Below are positions 20,174 to 26,450 of a DNA stretch of 26,450 nt, in pieces. This stretch comes from Ophiocordyceps camponoti-saundersi (nom. inval.) (lineage: Eukaryota; Ascomycota; Sordariomycetes; Hypocreales; Ophiocordycipitaceae). The stretch's first letter is position 1; every line of letters begins with the position of its first letter. Below the pieces are notes generated by a model. It did no database searches. It was not told the DNA's origin and saw only the letters and a list, made by a program, of their open reading frames with translations. Position numbers and translations under genes: made by a program. The DNA is taken from positions 1 through 26,450 of the forward strand of contig PDHQ01000397.1 of NCBI GenBank assembly GCA_003339415.1, given 5' to 3'.

Positions 20174-21960
20174 GGTCAGTGGGGAAGGGGGGGAGGAAGG
20201 CAAGAAGAGCTTCGTTGGTAGAGAGTAGAGACGCAAGAGAGAGGGAGGGGAGAGTCGAGAGGATATGTGTATGTCAAAGTGAGGGAAACGAGAAAACGAT
20301 TGTGTATTGTATGTGAGGGCAAGTGAGCGAGGTAGGGAGCGAAGTAGGGAGAAGAATTTTGATAATGGGGGGGAAGGGGACAAAGAGAGACGAGACGGAG
20401 AGACGGAGACTGACTGACAGATGGAGAGAGAGACAGAGAGAGAGGAGGGGAGGATATGAAAGATAACCCCCCTAAGGCTTTCTGGGGGGGTAGAGGGGGG
20501 TGGCGGGGGGTGGAAGAGGTGGAAGAACAGAGATGGAGGGGTGGAGATGAGTAAAGAGAGAAGGGGGAGGGTGTGCCTTTTGTCTCTTGTGTATGATATT
20601 CTGGTGTTAAAAGTAGGAGGAGGAGAATGAGAAGGAGGAGAAGAAGAAGAAGAAGAAGGATGAAGATGAAGAGGAAAGGGAAAGATGATCAGGAAAAGGG
20701 ACCTACCGAGGAGTAGTAAGAAGAAGCCGAAGAAGAGCGAGGCCCGTCTGTCAAGTTGGGAGCTTCCAAGAGGACGTCCGAATGCGGGGAAATATATTGT
20801 TGTTGTTCTCCCATGATTCAGGTGGGCCCTGTGAGAAATGGCCAGGCGTGTTGGTCGGACGGACGAGGCCGAATGCCCTTGGATATCGACAGCGGTGGCG
20901 GCGGCGGCGTCGGCGGCGGCGGCGAGAAAGCAGAAAGCAGGAGAAGGAGGCGGACGAAGTTTCCGGAAGGGATTTTGTTTTTTCAAAGGGCGTAACTTTT
21001 TTCTTTTGAATTGGATATCGCGAGAGGGATAGTCTCTTGATGGGGGTGGAGGGGGAGGGGGAGGGCGAGGTGAAGCAGAAGCGAATCGGTGGCGGATGAG
21101 AGGGGGGGGTCAAAGATGACGACGAAAGGGAACAGCGCCAAGCAGACAAAGGGTCGATGCGTTTGAATGAGGAAGACAAAATGAAAGATGAAAGAACAGA
21201 AATAGAGAGCAAATCAAGTTTGGGACTCGTTTTTGTTTTATTTCGAGGAAGGTCGATGATGAAAAGCAATAGTGGGTTAGAGTGAAGAAAGCAAGGAGAA
21301 GAAATGAAAAGAGGTGAGATAAAGGTGAATGGAGAGAAAGAGGAGGTGATCAAGGATTGCAGAAGTCGGGCCTCTTTGTATATGCGAGAATAATAGAAGA
21401 AGAAACGAGAGGGACAGAGACAGAAGAGGGTGTGAGAGTGACAGTGAGAGTGACAGTGAGAGAGCGAGTGAGCGAGTGAGGGAGGGAGGAAGGGAATGGA
21501 AGAGGAAGCGGAAGAAGAAGAAGAGGGACAAGGCACGAGGTACCTCGACAGGGCTTCTTGTCTGCTACGCCATTTGGTTCGCCGGGGCGAGAAGAGATGG
21601 GACTGACTGCGGTAGGTCGAGAGAGAGAGAGAGAGAGCGAGAGAGAGCGAGAGAGAGAGGTAGTAGTGACAGAAGAGGACGGACGGTACATTGTCGGCTG
21701 ATGGGTACGGGGTAGAGGGAAGGGGGAGGGGGAGGTGTGTGTGGATTGATTTCCGAGCTCTGCCATTTAGTATTTAGCAGTGAGGAGAGGAGGAGAGGAG
21801 AGGAGGAGAGGAGAAGGGGGGGGGGGATGGGGTGAAGGCATGGGGGAGGGGAGGGGAGCGCTGATCTGGGGGGGGGGTAGGTAGATTATCAGAGAGAGGG
21901 GTGGGGCAGGAGATACCTAGCAGTGAGTGATGAATAGGTATCAAAAGGAAGGGGGGGGGT
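20174..21960 (-). promoter_or_regulatory. Long polypurine/polypyrimidine leader and promoter of the Myb/SANT-like gene
   Basis: For about 1.8 kb the plus strand is strongly purine-rich, with GAGA, GGGGGA and GAA repeats, so the transcribed strand reads as CT-rich sequence. CT-rich leaders are usual in fungi, but this one is exceptionally long. Because stop codons are rare in such sequence, the frame of the start codon stays open upstream to 20986 (271 codons), translating to Ser/Pro/Leu/Phe-rich sequence. I keep the start at 20173, where family-like sequence begins. A CCCCCC...GGGGGGG hairpin lies at 20467-20490. A GTAGGT at about 20703-20708 (minus strand) could be a donor for an intron in the leader. 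Confidence 0.45.
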
Positions 21961-24900
21961 GTGGGCAGTACAAAAAAAAACGAGGGAGGGATCCTGGTAC
22001 ATGCAAAAAAAAGTGACGTATCTCTACCTCTTCTTCCCGAGCCATTCTCACTCGGAGCGAAGCAAGAAACAGCAAAGGCCGAAGGACATTATCAGAAAAA
22101 TCTTCACCACGGAGCCTAGCAAAAGGGCTTCAAAGCTACCTCAAACAAAAGAAGAAGGAAAAAAAAAAACAACGGTTGGATCTATCACAAATCGAGTTGA
22201 TGACGGCGTCTCCGTTTCGCTAGTGTATGTATGTATGTATTCAGTATAATAAAGAGAGAGAGAGAGAGGTTTCCATCAAACCAGGCCGTTCCTGGAAAAC
22301 CCCGGGTCCGTTGATTGATCCGAGTTTGTGTGGGTGGTGGCGGCGTCGGTAGAAAAGGGGGCAAAAAAAAGCAGGCCAAAGCTTTTTTTTCATCTGTTTT
22401 TTTTTTTTACTTTTTAGTACTTTTTTTTTATCTTGAAAGGGAAGAGAGAAAAAAGATGGAGTGTGAAAGAAGAGATGGGAAGAAAAAAAAAAGGTGTTGA
22501 GATGAGTGATGGGTGATGGGATGAAAGAGGTAGAATGGAAGATGATACGTCAGATGGCAGGGAAGGAGAATAAATTGCTACGAGCTGCACCTACCTTTCT
22601 AACGGTAGGGACTACGTGCGACTCGCCCATTGTATGCATGTATGTAGGTATGTATTGTATGTGTATAGGTATGCTTTGCTGTCCGGATGATATCATTGCT
22701 CTACAGAGTAGGGAGATGAGGGACGCATATCCGTACAGGCATACTACTGCCGACACCAGCCCTCGGTCAAAGAAGATGGAAACGACAATCAATTTTGAAG
22801 AGAAAAAAAAATTATAAACACAGCCCCCCCCCCTCCAAGTCCGTCCGTGAAGAGGGGGGTGTATATTGGGGGGGGCCAAGAAGACGCGAGAGAGAGAGAG
22901 AGAGAGAGGACGAGGATGACGAGAGGGGGGTGGGCGAGGGTGGGCCCGCATCCGATCGCCCCAGGGCTGAATCGACCGCACTCGCAGGAGCCGGTGGCAG
23001 CTGCTGGTCAAGGAGCGGACGAAATGAAGTAGGTAGGTACGTACATACCTACATACAAGAGGTGATGCGCACTGTAGAACTTGATGGTGATGGTGGTGGT
23101 GATGGTGGTGATATCAGTCGCGCTTCAGTCTCTTTGCTTCTCAGCATACTGTTTCTTTTTCTTTTTCACATCTACATCTCTCCTTCTCATCATCTGGATT
23201 CTGACACGACGTACTTATCATCAACTACCCACCTCGATGCGACACTGTAGCCTACTCTACCGCCATGTGCATGTAGCCTGTAGGTAGGGGACCGGAGAGG
23301 TATGTAGGTACGGCTCGGACGCGGGGAAGCCGACGGCGCGTCATCTGACACACCGTCTCAATCTCTACCCGTACCTACCTAGTATTAGGTACTACTAGGC
23401 AGAGGGTCGACTGAGTCCACTTTACAACCGTCTCTTTGCTTTTCCGAGCCTCACTTTTTTTTCATATCCGTACGGAGTATCCGTCCTTTGCTCGGCAATA
23501 ATCTTGTCTCTCTCTCTGTATCTCTACCATCTGTGGCAGTAAGCAAAGACGTGGGAAGGGCAAAAAAAAAAAAGAAGAAGAAGAAGCAATACGAGAGAGC
23601 CTCCTCCGTATGTTCAGTGCCTGTTACCTACCGACCTACTGTACACTGAACCTTGAACCTCCTCCTCCTCCTCCTCCTTTTTCCTCCGCCTCCCCCCAAA
23701 TCTCCCCCTTCCCGGTCCTCCCACGCCCACATGCATGCATCATGTATGTACGCAAGTATGTATGTACGTGCATGCGTTTTACCTACTTGCCTGCCTACGT
23801 ACGTACGTTGCGAGAGCGGGCGAATCTGCGGCGGCGCTGACCTTTGCCCCTCGGCATCCAAAGCGCCGTCAGCCTGCCTGCGGCCTACCTATCAGCCTTC
23901 TTTACTCGCCCACCACACCAAATTTTGCCTCCCCCTCTCCGTCTTCATCATCATCATCATCCTCTTGTTCTTCATCTTCTTCTTCCTTTGCCTCCCCCTC
24001 CTTCACCCGGAAATGGCCATGAAAATAAATACTAAACCAGAAGCTGTTCATCTCCTTCACTGCCGGTTTCCTCTCCGATCACGATCCAAAAACTTGATTC
24101 AACAAATTAAAATCTGTGGCTTGTTCCCCTACGAGACTTGCGAATAATCCGAACGTCCGTGTTCACGCACGGTACGCATGCAAGGTGAGATGCCCACCAA
24201 GCCTTTGTCTCGCCTTTCTTTCCCATCCCACCCTCTCTCTCTCCCTCCCTCTTTCTCCCATCTCTGTCGAGTAATCCCCGTGCCCAAATGCCTACCACCT
24301 ATTACCTACTACCTACCGTATACATCCATCCCATCCATTTGCACACCATATCCGGATACCATCCATCACTGCGCTTCATCCCGGTTGCCGCGAGACGAGT
24401 TGTTACGAAGGTTGGCAGATGCAAAGAGAGAAAAAGAGTGAGAAAGACAAGGGGCAAAAGGGACGAAGAAAAAAGAAAAGAAAATTGATCTAGTGTGCAG
24501 ACAACAAGGCAAAAACTAGGCATGTAGTAAAACGGGCTGAAGATGCTGCGCCCCCCTTAGGGTCTAGGTAGGCATGCTGTCAACTCCCTCTCACCCAGCC
24601 CTACGAGCCTAAGCCGTAAGGTTCTTGTTTCCTTTTCTCGCGAGCCGCATAATCACCATGTTTTTTCTTTACTTTTCCTTCTTACTCGTGACTTTGTTTT
24701 TTTAATTTCCAGGCCCAAGATTCCTCTCAATCTCTCTCTGTCTCGTTCCATGCAAAGCAGATTAGACGATGTTCTGATACCGGAATAAAAAAAAAGTGTT
24801 GAGTGAAAGAAAGTCCTACGACAGTCACACAAAACAAAAGGGGGGGGGGGGGGGTTTGAGAGACGGGCTTTATTATTTTTATTTTCTGTTTAGTATAGTC

Positions 24901-25690
24901 AGTATTAGTACATATACCGTCTTCGGAAACGGTGCAGTCAGTCCCCAAGACAAGATGACTAAAATTGACCCTCGTGATGAAAGGAGAGGTTCGTGATGCT
25001 GTGTTCTTGTTATCAGAGTCATGAAATTGGGGTCGACACCTACGTAGGTTGCTGACTGGCTTCTTCACTCGGAGAAAAAAACAAGAAGAGAGGCGTAGAA
25101 CGAACAAGAGAAAATGGCATCGAAAACTATCAGAAGGAAAAAAAAAAGTAAAAGAAAATAAGGGCAGGGAGGCTTGGATGGATGAAATGATGAAATGATG
25201 ACGGCGCATAAGACAGCAGCGAATAGCAAGCAAACACAGCAGGGATGCCGATATGCAGGAGAGCGAGCTCGGATCGGACACAAGGAACGAAGGAGATTTA
25301 CGGAGTACGACGTATGTATGTACTACTTACAACTGCTTCTGTTTTCGACTTTAGGGTAGGTAGGTAGTAGGTAGGCAACCAGCTTGGCAGTCTGTATACC
25401 ATGAAAGGGTGGCATCTCAACAGTTCAAACACCACGCAGACGCAGACATACATACATACATACGTACAACGCATGTCTCAGCGGCCATGTTTGATGCTAA
25501 TTACCACGTACCCCCTCCCTACTCCGTAAATACATGCCTGCCTGCCTACCTGTGTACTCCGTGCAATTCAACGACACGACGGTGCTACCCAGGTAGCCCC
25601 GACCCTACTGTACATAGCCCTGACGGACTGGAGTTGGGGTCCAATTGGGGTTTTATCCTGGACGGGACGAGCCGAACTGTCGGGACGTGC
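21961..25690. other. Gene-free spacer upstream of the Myb/SANT-like gene
   Basis: About 3.7 kb without a credible gene. It contains T- and A-runs around 22380-22440, a (GA) run at 22888-22908, GGTGAT repeats near 23080-23110, TACGTA/CATGCATG alternations near 23730-23810, CATCAT runs near 23945-23960, a 14-G run at 24841-24854, and many TAGG/CCTA tetranucleotide clusters. The motif TACGGAGTA or its complement occurs several times between 23467 and 25560. Open frames translate repeats and are rejected. Confidence 0.45.
22888..22908. repeat. (GA) microsatellite
   Basis: An uninterrupted run of about ten GA units within a purine-rich stretch. Confidence 0.85.
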
Positions 25691-25777
25691 AGAAGAATCA
25701 AGCCCTCTGATTGGTTCATTTCGTCCCCCACGCCTCTGTCTTGTCCACACCCCCCCCTCCTTTCGTTTACCCCCCTA

Positions 25778-25815
<38 letters not shown>

Positions 25816-26030
25816 CTCACAAACTCACCACCACTCATTGGCCCTTTTTTCCCCTTCCTCCTACATCATAATGCTTGAAACCTCGAAACTCGAAAAAAAA
25901 AAAAAAACTGCCCCTCCGACCCCCCTGTTCGGCCGAGCCGTCCAGTATACTCTACCCCCCTACCCCTCTCCCCTACCCTGCCCATCCACCCATATGGATG
26001 CCGTGCCGTCGCTGCAAGTGAGCAAGTGAG
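25691..26030 (+). promoter_or_regulatory. Promoter-like segment, possibly for a plus-strand gene beyond the window
   Basis: CTGATTGGTT at 25707-25716 is an inverted CCAAT-type site. It is followed by C-rich sequence, a 30-base (TC) run at 25782-25811 and a pyrimidine-rich stretch to about 25860. This order, CCAAT box then CT-rich tract then short ATG frames, resembles a fungal core promoter reading rightward. Downstream, ATGGATGCCGTG at 25994 runs into GCAAGTGAGC, a possible first exon and donor. No protein family is recognisable, so this is only a suggestion. Confidence 0.25.
25782..25811. repeat. (TC)15 microsatellite
   Basis: Thirty bases of uninterrupted TC repeat, part of a longer pyrimidine-rich tract. 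Confidence 0.9.
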
Positions 26031-26450
26031 CCTCCATCACAGCCCATTGAGAAACACACATACACACATACATGCATAAACGCACACCGTTCTTCCTCAT
26101 CCGCTCCGCTCCTTCTTTTACCCGTCGACGTCCAGACAAGGGCCGTCGTCAATTGGATACCGACTCATGTATGAGTGAAGTTGCACGGCCAACACAACAC
26201 ATCCCCCGCCTTATACGCCTCAGTCAGTGGATTTGTGTGCTTGTTTCTGTCCATCATCTTCCCCATCTAGAGCCTTTTACATACATGCAGTGAATGAAAG
26301 GAGCATCTATTCAATCAACCTGCCCTCTTGACTCCTCCCCCCTATGTCGAACCCCCCCCCCCGTCAGTTGCCCACCCTTCCGCCCTATCCATAAAACTCT
26401 TCTATGATCATCCAAATTACACGCAGTAGTAAACAGCTACTGCTCTAGGA
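26031..26450. other. Right-edge sequence with no recognised gene
   Basis: The last 420 bases show a CACA/CATA-rich stretch near 26055-26085, a 10-C run near 26352 and no recognisable protein or RNA gene. If a plus-strand gene starts nearby, this could be leader or intron. Confidence 0.35.

Noticed and set aside
20174..20986. N-terminal extension of the Myb/SANT-like protein
   Set aside because: Although open in frame, it translates a pyrimidine-rich leader into Ser/Pro/Leu/Phe-rich sequence; recognisable protein starts at the ATG at 20173.
25409..26029. 206-codon plus-strand frame
   Set aside because: It runs through CATA, C-rich and TC repeats; the Ser-Leu run is the TC microsatellite. It does not look like a protein.

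Overview
The window looks like nuclear DNA of a filamentous ascomycete (Pezizomycotina, most likely Sordariomycetes; the species cannot be told). The evidence is spliced genes with short GT-AG introns and CTAAC/CTGAC-like branch points, GC-rich coding sequence, CT-rich leaders, long low-complexity spacers, and an AT-rich left edge with the dinucleotide pattern of repeat-induced point mutation (RIP).

Layout. 1-875 is AT-rich, RIP-like DNA holding a decayed tRNA-like element and an unusual cluster of AATCAC/GTGATT hexamers. 1132-8549 carries four plus-strand genes: FAD synthetase (three exons), the peroxisomal RING protein PEX2 (one exon), an unassigned multi-pass membrane protein (two exons) and adenine phosphoribosyltransferase (two exons). 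Converging on these, 9119-12562 on the minus strand encodes a large EDEM/Mnl1-type GH47 protein with a C-terminal PA domain. 18658-20173 on the minus strand encodes a predicted nuclear protein with two tandem Myb/SANT-like segments. It sits between two gene-poor stretches of about 6.1 and 6.3 kb, made of microsatellites, long G or C runs, TAGG/CCTA tetranucleotides and a 1.8-kb polypurine tract.

The genes belong to separate housekeeping processes: flavin cofactor synthesis, peroxisomal import, purine salvage, ER glycoprotein disposal and probable transcriptional control. I see no biosynthetic cluster, defence system, CRISPR array or intact mobile element, and nothing I would call a new multi-gene system. 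The points most worth checking are the gene-poor surroundings of the Myb/SANT-like gene, the hexamer cluster that keeps CpA/TpG inside RIP-like DNA, a duplicated TGACTC-containing 14-mer upstream of the EDEM gene, an isolated 11-bp inverted repeat, and the weak donor of the first FAD synthetase intron. Exon boundaries were placed by eye from splice sites, reading frame and remembered family motifs; no alignment was run.
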